From: Candidatus Omnitrophota bacterium
Lineage (GTDB): Bacteria; Omnitrophota; Gorgyraeia; Tantalellales; Tantalellaceae
Direction of reading: 5' to 3'
DNA length: 39,907 bases
Assembly (NCBI GenBank): GCA_015231405.1
Contig: JADGBR010000033.1
Coordinates: forward strand, 1-39,907
Below are positions 8,457 to 17,132 of the stretch, piece after piece (the stretch's first letter is position 1; the number at the start of each line of letters is the position of its first letter). The position numbers and the translations under genes are program-made. Below the pieces are notes generated by a model. The model searched no databases. It had not been told where the DNA came from and was given only the letters and a program-made list of their open reading frames with translations.

Positions 8457-11318
8457 ATCAAGTTCTTTACTAACCTAATTCTTTCCACAGTTCTTGTTTT
8501 TTTCCCCGGAGTTTCTTTTTCCCAGGAAAGATCTGAGCCTTATCCGTCTTATAGCGAGACAAAGACCCTTACCGAAACACCACTTGAATTTTATTGGAGA
8601 ACCACTTCCGGTAACCCGGGAACCTTTGTCGATACCCTTTCGGAAAAGACCTTTATAGCCGATGTCCCTCTTACCGGCATCCAGGGACGATCAACTGTCA
8701 TAGGAGCCTATCTTGACCTCAGGTACAATGCGGGATTCATTTACTCGCAGCTGTCGGAGACCCTTCCCGGAAAAAGGATCGAGATCGACGTCATGGTGCC
8801 GGCCGATACTTTTATGAGGCTGGATAAAGCGAGGGCAAAGGTCCGTCTTGTAGTCAAATCCATAAACGGAAATAAGTGGATAGATCTCAATAACGGCAAT
8901 TTCTGGACCGATATCTCCCCCGATAGAACTATGACCCTGCAAGCTATTTTACCCGAAAAGCCGGCCTCCCCGAACAACCCCCTGGCGTTCGACTCCTCCC
9001 ATATCGCCGCCATCGCCGTGGAGATGAGAACGGGCAAAATATCCGGAGAGGAAGATATTGTCATGCTTATCCAGGATATCAGGATAGAGAACACCGCTAT
9101 CGACCTCTCCAAAATAGATCTTAATCTTATACGGGATAACAAGGTCATAGAAAATACTTATCTCGAATCGTATCCTAAAGGCACAAAATTACTTCTTTCA
9201 GGCGGTCAGACCGGTTTATCCGTATCATTCCCTGAAACAAAAGGTATCTCACCGGCGGCAAACCCTTCCGATTTCTTTTTGGAGATCCCCGTTAATTTCC
9301 CCGCGGACGCCCTTATTACCGGCTCTCTAACGACCACTTCGACCATTGGCTTAAAGACACTGTCGGTCAAAAGCAACCTTGCCGAAATAGTGGCCGGCAG
9401 CGCGGATAGTGTTTTGATCCCTCTCGACAAATTAAACGTCCGGAAAGATCTTGATGCGACGCTTAGAAAGATCGATATTAAATTATCTTTTGAGACCGGA
9501 AAAGAAGACCCGCCCGTGCCTCTTGCCCTTCGCCCTATCACTCTGATCAAGGGACGCCTTGTCCCTTTCAACTCGGGATGGAAAGAAAGAGGCCGTAATA
9601 AGCGCGGGATAACCCTCTCAAAATACGAGTTCGACCCTTACCGTGTACTCGCCACGATAAAAATGCGGGGCGGCATAGACTGGTCCAACCCTTTTTACCG
9701 GGCGGAACTTGAAAAGAAATTTTATAATGCCCCGGTGGATCTTACTGACACCCTTATCGAGATGGAAATAAGCCCTGTCACGGACACGACACGCGTGTGG
9801 CAAACCCCTTACAGGGCGAGGGTAGGACTTTTGGACATGAACGGGAATATCATGTTCGGCCCGAATATATCACTGTCGGAAGGGCTACAGGCCAAGGTTT
9901 ACCTAAATGTGACCACATCCGTACCTTCGCCGAAAGGCCTTATGATGCCGGGTTTTAACCCGGCCAAAGTTAGGTCCCTCATCATCAACATCGAAGCCAC
10001 CCAGATACCTCAGCCCCCCCTGGAACTCTCTGTTATATTAAGCAACCTCAATATCCGCAGCGCAAAGAGATCCGTTTCGCCGGCATATAAAACTTTCGAC
10101 TTCAGCAAATTCAAAAGAGAACCGGACAACTGGGAAATAAAAAAACTGGTGGATTCCGAAGGCGGTTACGCTATCGGGATAAACTATCCCTTCCCCTCCA
10201 TTAAAGTATCGCCCCTGCTTCTCGAGGTCCCGCAAGTGTACCCGACGGTCGGCAGAAAACCCGATGACCCGGGGCATTTCGGTTTTTCGAGCGTCTTGAC
10301 AAAAGAACAGACGATAGAAGACTTTTCATTATTCGCATCCAAAGGCATTAAAATAGTCCGCGTCTTCGCTCTCGGACACCTCGACGGCGTGTTCAATTGG
10401 GATATTAACAATACAGGTATCATGGGCTTTGAAAAACGAAAAGACGCCATCATCAGACAGGCGATCGATATGCCGGTCGAGAGATACGCAGATCTCTTAA
10501 AAGACAACGAAAGAGCTTTGTTCCCCTGGAGGAACAGTACGACAGGCCTGGGGCCTTTTGTCATTCCGGATTTCCTCGCTTTACTGGACGCTCTTGAGGA
10601 GGTCGAGAAGAGAACAGGTATCCGCGAGCTAGTGATCCTCGTTCTCTACGATTTCACTCTGGCCGACGGCATAAAAAAAGAAGGGCCCGGCAGAAGATAC
10701 AAGGTAGGTGAGCACACCGAGGTCGTGACGGACCCATTGACCAGGTTAAAAGCTGAAGCGATAATATGGAAAATGATGCGGACGCTCCACGCCGACCCGC
10801 GCTTTAAACGATATATAGGCGCGATCGAAATAATGAACGAACCGTCAAACGCCGCAGCGGTCGCGACACCCGAACATTTCGCGGACCTGGTCAATATGGT
10901 TGGTGAAACGATGTACCTTGTCAAAGACGCTACAGAAGGAGACATACCCGTGACCATAGGCTTCGCCAGCTGGGTGATCGACCTCAAATACTGGAAAACC
11001 CTTTCCGACGGGATAGACATCCTCATGCCTCATTACTGGGAAAGCCTGGAATCCTACAACATCGACACCCCGAAACTCTGGCCGCTGGACACCCCCGCTG
11101 AAAAGATATGGGAACACCTCGGCGCCGAAAAGAACGGCCGCTTGACCGGAATGGGCGAAATAAGCCCGCTCGGGGGAAAGATCAAAGAAAATCTCGAAAG
11201 GATCAAAAAAGCCGGCTACGATTTCTCCCTCGTCTGGTCCTACTCCGGCCACGACGGCTTCGACGCGAAGCCCGTTATGGACGAGATCAGCTCCGCTTCT
11301 ACCGACGCCAAGGGATAA
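8457..11318 (+). CDS. Secreted clan GH-A glycoside hydrolase-like protein, copy 2 (non-standard start)
   Basis: This is a paralogue of the preceding gene along its whole length: signal peptide, two beta-rich modules, and a GH-A-like barrel with E795 in MNEPSN and E901 in MGEIS, counting from 8457. The frame is open from a TAG at 8415, yet it holds no ATG, GTG or TTG until ATG 8793. Starting there would remove the signal peptide and ~112 residues that match copy 1. The homologous signal peptide begins at ATC AAG TTC TTT (8457), about 12 bases after AAAGGA. I therefore place the start at that ATC, which is either a rare ATC initiation, a start-codon mutation, or a base error. From ATC the protein has 953 residues. 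Its last ~174 coding bases are almost identical to copy 1. Confidence 0.75.
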   Translation: MKFFTNLILSTVLVFFPGVSFSQERSEPYPSYSETKTLTETPLEFYWRTTSGNPGTFVDTLSEKTFIADVPLTGIQGRSTVIGAYLDLRYNAGFIYSQLSETLPGKRIEIDVMVPADTFMRLDKARAKVRLVVKSINGNKWIDLNNGNFWTDISPDRTMTLQAILPEKPASPNNPLAFDSSHIAAIAVEMRTGKISGEEDIVMLIQDIRIENTAIDLSKIDLNLIRDNKVIENTYLESYPKGTKLLLSGGQTGLSVSFPETKGISPAANPSDFFLEIPVNFPADALITGSLTTTSTIGLKTLSVKSNLAEIVAGSADSVLIPLDKLNVRKDLDATLRKIDIKLSFETGKEDPPVPLALRPITLIKGRLVPFNSGWKERGRNKRGITLSKYEFDPYRVLATIKMRGGIDWSNPFYRAELEKKFYNAPVDLTDTLIEMEISPVTDTTRVWQTPYRARVGLLDMNGNIMFGPNISLSEGLQAKVYLNVTTSVPSPKGLMMPGFNPAKVRSLIINIEATQIPQPPLELSVILSNLNIRSAKRSVSPAYKTFDFSKFKREPDNWEIKKLVDSEGGYAIGINYPFPSIKVSPLLLEVPQVYPTVGRKPDDPGHFGFSSVLTKEQTIEDFSLFASKGIKIVRVFALGHLDGVFNWDINNTGIMGFEKRKDAIIRQAIDMPVERYADLLKDNERALFPWRNSTTGLGPFVIPDFLALLDALEEVEKRTGIRELVILVLYDFTLADGIKKEGPGRRYKVGEHTEVVTDPLTRLKAEAIIWKMMRTLHADPRFKRYIGAIEIMNEPSNAAAVATPEHFADLVNMVGETMYLVKDATEGDIPVTIGFASWVIDLKYWKTLSDGIDILMPHYWESLESYNIDTPKLWPLDTPAEKIWEHLGAEKNGRLTGMGEISPLGGKIKENLERIKKAGYDFSLVWSYSGHDGFDAKPVMDEISSASTDAKG

Positions 11319-11348
11319 TTGTGATTCGTAGTTCGTGATTCACTAGAG

Positions 11349-11380
11349 GACTGATGAGGGTGTGGACATCCTCTTCAGTC
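11349..11380. terminator. Hairpin between convergent genes
   Basis: GACTGA...GAGG pairs with CCTC...TCAGTC around a short loop, and a second small palindrome (CTCCCCAGGGGAG, 11380-11392) follows. It lies between the end of the second GH-like gene and the convergent end of the cytochrome gene. Termination is inferred from position; there is no strong T-run. Confidence 0.35.
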
Positions 11381-11402
11381 TCCCCAGGGGAGAAAAATTG
11401 AA

Positions 11403-13301
11403 TCATTCCTTTTCTTTTTCAGGAGAGCCTGTCGTCGGATCGGAATTTTCGCGATGGTCTTCCTCCGACACTTTACCCGTCATCATCGCCAGGTTCAGCG
11501 GATAATGGTCGGGGTGGAAGATGTTAAAGTAGAGGTGCCAGACTATTATCGCCAGGACCGCGAGTATGGCCTCGAAGAAATGGATGGTCCTCGCCACGTC
11601 AAATATCCACATGGCAAGAAACTGCATGAAAAAATCCTGGAACATAAGCACTGACCCCGTGACGGTCATAATAACGCCGCCCCACACAAGCGCCCAATAT
11701 TCGGATTTCTCAATGTAGCTGTATCTCGCGTATTTCGGTTTTCCCTTGCGGAGCCCGAAATAGAACAGCACCGTAAAGAAAACATCCGTGAAATCCCTCT
11801 TTTTTACCATCATCGCCCTGAGCTGTTGTCTTCCCCGCGCCGTGAAGAACAGATAATAAGCATGGTATACCGCGAGGACAACAAAGATGACCGCGAGTAT
11901 CCTATGGGCGATCCCACGCCAGTCGAAGCCCGGGTTAATAAGCCTGAAAGGCAAAGCCCACCACGCGTCGCTCGCCCTGAGCGCGAATCCCGTATACGCC
12001 AGGAGCGTAAAAGAAACGGCGAGCCCGATATGCTGCATCCGTTCGCCCAGAGTAAAACGGTCGTACAGATCTATCCCCTGCTTGCGGCGATAGTAGGCCC
12101 TGAACGCCGCCAGAAAATCCAGCAGATTATGGAGAAGCATTCCGCCTATCGTCATTACGATGAGCGCTATATAGATCACGGTCACATAGAAAACCATCTG
12201 GTCCTGTCTCACCGAAGGCGCGAGATGAACGTTGCCTTTTGCGAGCCTTTCGCCGGCGTTAGGATGACATTTGCCGCAGGTTTTAGGCAGGTTCTTCTTA
12301 TTCACGTCCGAAGCCGGATCGCTCGACGGGAGGATATTATGGATGCCATGACATGACGCGCAGTTCGCGACCGTCGTCACGCCCAGCTTCCCCGCCAGGC
12401 CGTGATAACTTTTCATGTAAGACTCTACCATCCCGGCCGGCAAACCGTATTTGGAGATAATTTTTTCCGACGCGTGACATTGGCCGCAGGTCTTCTCCGC
12501 TATGACGGAGGAGTAGACCGACGAACCTGGGTCAGAATGGGATCTTATCGTATGCTCACCGTGGCAACTCGTGCAAACGGGCGCGTCACGTTTCCCCGCC
12601 GCGACAGCTTTACCATGAACGCTGCGCGAATATGTCATAAGAACGTTTTCATGGCATTTGCCGCATGTCTTTGGGACATTGGACCAGAATATCTTTGAGT
12701 TAGGGTTCGCCGGGGATGAAAGATCATGCGAACCATGGCAGTCCGTGCATTCCGCCGAAGACGCCAGCCCTTTTTCCCTGAAAGCTTTGCCGTGGACGGT
12801 TTCCAGGTACGACGCGACCGGCCGCTTTTCCAAAAGGTCATATTTCGACATCAGGTTCGCGTCTTCATGGCAGCGTGAACATGTCTCGGGTATGTTCATC
12901 CGATAAACGGGAGAGCCCGTATCACGCGTGTTGAGTAAATTGTGCGGCTCTCCATGACAATCCAGGCAGCTGGCCGCGGCAACCCCGGCCTTGACCGCCC
13001 TGCCATGATCAGAGGCGGAATAGATCTCCGATTCGGTATTATGGCATTTGGCGCAGTCGACTTTCGCAGGTTTTTCGGCGTGCGGGGCCTCATGGACATC
13101 GTTGTGGCAGGAAGTACACAGGTTCTTGCCATGCACGGACGAACCGTATTTCTCGAAGTTAGCGCCTTCATGGCAGGAAAGGCAATCGTCGTTGGATATT
13201 TCTTCGGCCGAATAGCCCCTGGACGCGGAAATGGCGCATACCGCCAGGAACAAAAATACCGCCCGCGCGGCGCGAATAAATGTCATTCTTCCTGTCGTCA
13301 T
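11403..13301 (-). CDS. Eleven-heme cytochrome c fused to a cytochrome b-type membrane domain
   Basis: This 632-residue protein has a signal/anchor (~10-31) and eleven CXXCH motifs between C40 and C342. The C-terminal half has about five membrane helices (~369-395, 422-442, 463-486, 535-555, 572-595) with candidate heme b histidines H391, H424, H466, H480, H574 and H589. This resembles the cytochrome b561/formate-dehydrogenase gamma-like family. Known family logic suggests quinol or quinone exchange at the inner membrane coupled to a periplasmic heme wire. It is the last gene of the heme/cytochrome run, 13 bases after ccsA. M6 (13286), preceded by AGGA, is an alternative start. Confidence 0.85.
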   Translation of the reverse strand: MTTGRMTFIRAARAVFLFLAVCAISASRGYSAEEISNDDCLSCHEGANFEKYGSSVHGKNLCTSCHNDVHEAPHAEKPAKVDCAKCHNTESEIYSASDHGRAVKAGVAAASCLDCHGEPHNLLNTRDTGSPVYRMNIPETCSRCHEDANLMSKYDLLEKRPVASYLETVHGKAFREKGLASSAECTDCHGSHDLSSPANPNSKIFWSNVPKTCGKCHENVLMTYSRSVHGKAVAAGKRDAPVCTSCHGEHTIRSHSDPGSSVYSSVIAEKTCGQCHASEKIISKYGLPAGMVESYMKSYHGLAGKLGVTTVANCASCHGIHNILPSSDPASDVNKKNLPKTCGKCHPNAGERLAKGNVHLAPSVRQDQMVFYVTVIYIALIVMTIGGMLLHNLLDFLAAFRAYYRRKQGIDLYDRFTLGERMQHIGLAVSFTLLAYTGFALRASDAWWALPFRLINPGFDWRGIAHRILAVIFVVLAVYHAYYLFFTARGRQQLRAMMVKKRDFTDVFFTVLFYFGLRKGKPKYARYSYIEKSEYWALVWGGVIMTVTGSVLMFQDFFMQFLAMWIFDVARTIHFFEAILAVLAIIVWHLYFNIFHPDHYPLNLAMMTGKVSEEDHRENSDPTTGSPEKEKE

Positions 13302-13314
13302 GGTGTGTATTACT

Positions 13315-14088
13315 TTATCTCCCGTAACTATGCAGCCCTTTCAAAAGATAATTCACTCCGAAATATGTAAAAACCATAGCCATAAAACCTACTACCGACA
13401 CCCACGCCACCTTCTTGCCGCGCCACCCTTTTCTGGTCCGCTGGTGAAGGTATATCGCGTAAATGAACCATGTGATGAGCGACCAGGTCTCTTTAGGGTC
13501 CCAGCTCCAGTAAGTGCCCCAGGCCGAATTTGCCCATACCGAACCGCTTATGATACCGAGCGTAAGGAAAAGGAACCCGAACGCTATCATCCGGTAGCTG
13601 ATTGTATCCAGGTTCTCGTCCTCGTCCTTTCGGACGAGGAGTACCGCGCTTGAAACAAAAGACACCGTTAACGCCGCATACCCTATGAAGCAGGTAAGCA
13701 CATGTATCGTCAGCCAGTTGCTTTTCAGCGCCGGAAGGAGAGGCGTTATCGTCTTATCCAGGAGAGCCGCGTACCCTAATGCGAGAAGGCTTACGAGGAC
13801 CGCGCCCATGGCGATCGGCCTCGACTTATATCTCAGATCGACGAAAACCGCGACTATGGCTATAGCCCATCCGAAGACGACCAGGGATTCGAACATGTTG
13901 CTGAAGGGCGGCCTTCCCGCGATCTGCCACCGTATCACGAGATATGCCGATATGAAGGTGATGCCGGCGATAACCGCGCCCCTGGCCAGCGCCGGGAGGA
14001 ACTTTTTACCGAAGAACGTGTCAGCCGCGTAAAAGACCACGGAGAGAAAATACAGGCCGAAACCGGCATTGAGGAACAGCGTTGCCAT
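13315..14088 (-). CDS. ccsA: System II cytochrome c biogenesis protein CcsA/ResC
   Basis: This polytopic membrane protein of 257 residues carries the WWD signature near its C-terminus (WANSAWGTYWSWDPKETW). Flanking histidines (IHVLT before it and YLHQRT after it) match the external heme ligands of the family. With its partner ResB it delivers heme across the inner membrane and attaches it to CXXCH motifs. It starts three bases after resB ends, so the two are surely co-transcribed. Length fits the CcsB/CcsA type family (about 250-300). At least five cytochrome genes or membrane heme handlers lie in the same run and would depend on it. Confidence 0.93.
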   Translation of the reverse strand: MATLFLNAGFGLYFLSVVFYAADTFFGKKFLPALARGAVIAGITFISAYLVIRWQIAGRPPFSNMFESLVVFGWAIAIVAVFVDLRYKSRPIAMGAVLVSLLALGYAALLDKTITPLLPALKSNWLTIHVLTCFIGYAALTVSFVSSAVLLVRKDEDENLDTISYRMIAFGFLFLTLGIISGSVWANSAWGTYWSWDPKETWSLITWFIYAIYLHQRTRKGWRGKKVAWVSVVGFMAMVFTYFGVNYLLKGLHSYGR

Positions 14089-14091
14089 TTC

Positions 14092-15210
14092 TTAACTCCT
14101 TTTGACCACGGGATTGACATAGAATATGATGATGACCCCGGCGATCAGCAATAAGAACCCCGCGTACACGACCGGCACTCCCGGGTCCCTTACGACCTGT
14201 AATCCCGTCCAGTTGAGCGCTTCGGTATCATAAGAGGACTGGAAGAATTTATATCCTCCGTAACTGAGGGGCTCATTGACGCGGATATCTTTCTTCACGA
14301 CCTCAGTCGTTCCTTTCAACACCGTAACTCTGCTTATATAATCCTTGGGCATACGTCCGACCCACCGGTACAAGAACCTGAAATTCTGGTCGGTCTTCTG
14401 GTGCATATCAGGGAACCTCGCGAATACCCAGAACCTGCTGACTTTACCGGCCTTATCGGTGAACTGAACTTCGACGGCAGGGTTATTGGGTTCGAACGAA
14501 CGGCTGGTCGCGGTCTTAGTGGCTGTATCCATAGCGAAATCGGGAAGATATCTGAGGATCTTTACCCTGTAACCGGTATCCGCGACAGCCGTTTCAACTC
14601 CTACATCCGTCGGGACTTCGGCTATTACTTTAGGTCCATTGCCGGGCATAGCCATTCCGGCGTGGGCGCCCATCCCGCCGTGCGTTTCCGCGCCGCTATC
14701 AGATTCGCAAACCAGCAATTTTTCTTTGGGATCGATATGTTCGGTATAGACGAAATCATCCAGCCTCAATGAAAACCCGAGATCCACCGACCGGCCCTTG
14801 TAGACAAAGGAGTTTATCGCCTTCCCTTTGTCTATAGCCACGTATTCCTTCTCGCCGAAGACGAGGCCGATAGCCGCTCCTAGAAGTATGACAAGGATGC
14901 TGAGGTGAGAGATAAAACTTCCGAGCTTGACCGCCCTGAGCGGAAGTTTATTCACGAGACATACCGCCAGGTTCAGCGCGAGCGCGAACAAAAAGAGAAT
15001 GAACCACCATGAATAGTAAAGCCGGTCAAACCCCGCCCGCATGATAAGGTCATAGCCTACCTGCCCGACTTTGCTTATGTAGAACTCGGAGGTTTCACCC
15101 TGGGGTATGAGCGTCCCTATGAGCGAACAAAAGGATATGACGCCAAGCAGCCATATGGCCAGTTTTATCGACGAGAAAAATCTCCATACCCCGGTATTTT
15201 TTATGTTCAT
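14092..15210 (-). CDS. resB: System II cytochrome c biogenesis protein ResB/Ccs1
   Basis: This 372-residue protein has the ResB layout: helices near residues 18-35, 60-85 and 97-120, a large periplasmic domain, and one C-terminal helix (~345-365). The opening phrase FFSSIKLAIWLL followed by GTLIPQ is typical of the family. ResB and CcsA form the heme lyase of system II. A Gly/His/Met-rich stretch (~175-190, GGMGAHAGMAMPG) lies in the periplasmic part and is unusual; metal or heme contact is possible but unproven. The gene starts ten bases after the c554-like cytochrome gene ends. Confidence 0.9.
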   Translation of the reverse strand: MNIKNTGVWRFFSSIKLAIWLLGVISFCSLIGTLIPQGETSEFYISKVGQVGYDLIMRAGFDRLYYSWWFILFLFALALNLAVCLVNKLPLRAVKLGSFISHLSILVILLGAAIGLVFGEKEYVAIDKGKAINSFVYKGRSVDLGFSLRLDDFVYTEHIDPKEKLLVCESDSGAETHGGMGAHAGMAMPGNGPKVIAEVPTDVGVETAVADTGYRVKILRYLPDFAMDTATKTATSRSFEPNNPAVEVQFTDKAGKVSRFWVFARFPDMHQKTDQNFRFLYRWVGRMPKDYISRVTVLKGTTEVVKKDIRVNEPLSYGGYKFFQSSYDTEALNWTGLQVVRDPGVPVVYAGFLLLIAGVIIIFYVNPVVKRS

Positions 15211-15220
15211 ATCATTCCTG

Positions 15221-15745
15221 TCACTTCTTCGCGGGATGGGTTATCTTCTTGACCGCTTCGTCGTAATTGAATTCCTTGTAATTCGGATTATCCTTGTTGT
15301 GACACTTCTCGCAGACCTCTTTTGTCGGCATGATAAGGCCGCCGGCAATGGATTTTTCCCTCGACTTCATCACGCTTAAACTCAGATAATCTGAGCCCGC
15401 TCCGTGGCATGTTTCGCACTGCACTCCTTCGGAAGCGATGAACCCTTCAGCCTGTTCCCCGCCGTAACCGGTAGTGTGGCATTTAAGACACTCCGGAGCC
15501 TTCTGGGGATCTCCGGCAAGGCCGACCCTCTTTGCCGTTTCCAGAGCTTCGGGGCTTGCGAGCGTTCCATAAGCCTTCGCGTGCCCGGTTGACTGCCATT
15601 GCCCGAACTGGTTCCCTTTCGCCTCCGACTTATGGCACATCGAGCATTTTTTTACTCCTACATATTTATGGACAGCCTCAGCTGCGACAGACCCAGAAAC
15701 AAATAGAGCCATAACCGCTAATAACGCCAGTTTTTTCGCGCTCAT
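15221..15745 (-). CDS. Periplasmic tetraheme cytochrome, c554-like
   Basis: A signal peptide (~1-23) precedes four CXXCH motifs at C34, C86, C110 and C145 in a 174-residue protein. The pattern KCSMCHKSE...GQWQSTGHAKAY is characteristic of the cytochrome c554 family, whose name does not fix a function here. A strong ribosome binding site (AGGGAGGGG) supports the ATG. Its place between hemL and resB suggests a soluble shuttle between the membrane-bound 11-heme cytochrome b fusion and the outer-membrane conduit, which is inference. Confidence 0.88.
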   Translation of the reverse strand: MSAKKLALLAVMALFVSGSVAAEAVHKYVGVKKCSMCHKSEAKGNQFGQWQSTGHAKAYGTLASPEALETAKRVGLAGDPQKAPECLKCHTTGYGGEQAEGFIASEGVQCETCHGAGSDYLSLSVMKSREKSIAGGLIMPTKEVCEKCHNKDNPNYKEFNYDEAVKKITHPAKK

Positions 15746-15771
15746 TTTCCCCTCCCTTCGTTAATCCCCGA

Positions 15772-15812
15772 TCCGTCATTGCGGGGACACGCAGTGTCCG
15801 AAACGATCTCTA
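15772..15812. repeat. Partial GTCATTGCG-type palindromic repeat
   Basis: CCGTCATTGCGGGG, a small hairpin GGACAC-GCA-GTGTCC (15785-15799) and AACGATCTCTAT match one half of the larger repeats at 23101 and 28021. It lies between hemL and the c554-like gene. It looks like a decayed or half element. Confidence 0.55.
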
Positions 15813-17132
15813 TAATATTTTAATCCCGCGGATTGTCCCTTCCGCGGCCTGAACCGTTCGTTTGATGTCCTTGAAACTGTGCTTCAACGAAATAAAATTC
15901 GCCTCGAACTGGGAAGGCGCGAGATAAACACCCCGCGACAGCATGCCGCGAAAGAAGGAAGCGAAAGCTTTTGTGTCGCATCCGGAGGCGTCATCATAAT
16001 CGATTACATCTCTCTTCCCGGTAAAAAAAAGCGTGAAGAGGGACCCGCATCTCTTCATCGTTACATTAACCCCATTGCGGAGTAAAAAGTTCCCTATTCC
16101 TTCCTCTAAAGCCCCCCCAAGATCGTTGAGCCTGCCATAGGTCCCTTTCTTCATAAGGGCCTTTATCGTGGCTATCCCGGCTTCGACGGCCACCGGGTTA
16201 CCTGAGAGCGTCCCGGCCTGGTACACTGGACCATCGGGAGCTAATAGGCCCATAATATCGTCCCTGCCGCCGAAAGCGCCTATGGGAAAACCCCCGCCCA
16301 GTATTTTACCCAGCACCGTAAGGTCCGGCTTTATCCCATAAATTTCCTGGGCTCCGCCTAAGGCCACGCGGAAACCGCTAATGACCTCGTCAAAAATAAG
16401 AACGATACCGTTCTCCTTCGTGATCTCTCTTATCTTAGCATGGAACCCGGCCCGGGGCAACACAAGTCCCATATTGGCCGGTATTGGTTCGAGTATAACA
16501 CAGGCGATATTACCCTTTTCTCTCTTGACCGCCGCCTCGAATTTTTCGATGTCGTTAAAAGGGACCACTATCGTATCGGCGGCTACGCTCTTATTTATCC
16601 CTTTCGAGCTCGGGACGCCGAAAGTGGCCGCGCCCGAACCGGCCTTTACAAGAAGGCTGTCGGCATGGCCGTGGTAACAGCCTTCGAATTTCAGTATCTT
16701 CTCCCGCCCCGTGAAACCCCGCGCGAGCCTTATCGCGCTCATCGCCGCCTCTGTACCCGAAGAAGTAAGGCGGACCTTTTTTATCGAGGGGTATATCTCC
16801 GTAATGAGACGCGCGAGCTCTATCTCTTTCACCGTAGGCGCCCCAAAAGTCGTCCCCCTCTTCATAGCGGCGGCCGCTCTCCTTAACACCATCTCGTCTG
16901 CATGGCCCAGTATGAGCGGCCCCCACGACATGACGTAATCGATGAACTTATTGCCGTCCACGTCGCGGATATAGGCGCCATTGCCGCTCGAAATAAAAAT
17001 GGGATGTTTACCTACGGCCTTAAAAGCCCTGACGGGGCTATTCACCCCGCCGGGAATGTACTTAGCGGCAAGGGTGTAGCACTTACCGGATGCACCGAAA
17101 TTTTTTTTCACTTTGCCGCACTTCCACGTCAA
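15810..17132 (-). CDS. hemL: Glutamate-1-semialdehyde 2,1-aminomutase
   Basis: This PLP enzyme converts glutamate-1-semialdehyde to 5-aminolevulinate, the second step of the C5 heme pathway. The N-terminal IPGGVNSPVRAF, the SSGTEA phosphate-binding loop, FDEVISGFR and the PLP lysine K276 in LGKILGGGFPIGAF are all present, and the length is normal. The longest frame begins at TTG 17132, which overlaps the stop of the preceding barrel gene. GTG 17111 would bring the N-terminus closer to the family norm and is my alternative. The gene is separated from the other hem genes by the MtrA/MtrB-like pair, so conduit and precursor supply are expressed together. Confidence 0.95.
   Translation of the reverse strand: MTWKCGKVKKNFGASGKCYTLAAKYIPGGVNSPVRAFKAVGKHPIFISSGNGAYIRDVDGNKFIDYVMSWGPLILGHADEMVLRRAAAAMKRGTTFGAPTVKEIELARLITEIYPSIKKVRLTSSGTEAAMSAIRLARGFTGREKILKFEGCYHGHADSLLVKAGSGAATFGVPSSKGINKSVAADTIVVPFNDIEKFEAAVKREKGNIACVILEPIPANMGLVLPRAGFHAKIREITKENGIVLIFDEVISGFRVALGGAQEIYGIKPDLTVLGKILGGGFPIGAFGGRDDIMGLLAPDGPVYQAGTLSGNPVAVEAGIATIKALMKKGTYGRLNDLGGALEEGIGNFLLRNGVNVTMKRCGSLFTLFFTGKRDVIDYDDASGCDTKAFASFFRGMLSRGVYLAPSQFEANFISLKHSFKDIKRTVQAAEGTIRGIKIL

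Noticed and set aside
8793-11318. Starting the second GH-like gene at ATG 8793
   Set aside because: This start would discard a signal peptide and ~112 residues that match copy 1 and that follow a good promoter and purine-rich leader.
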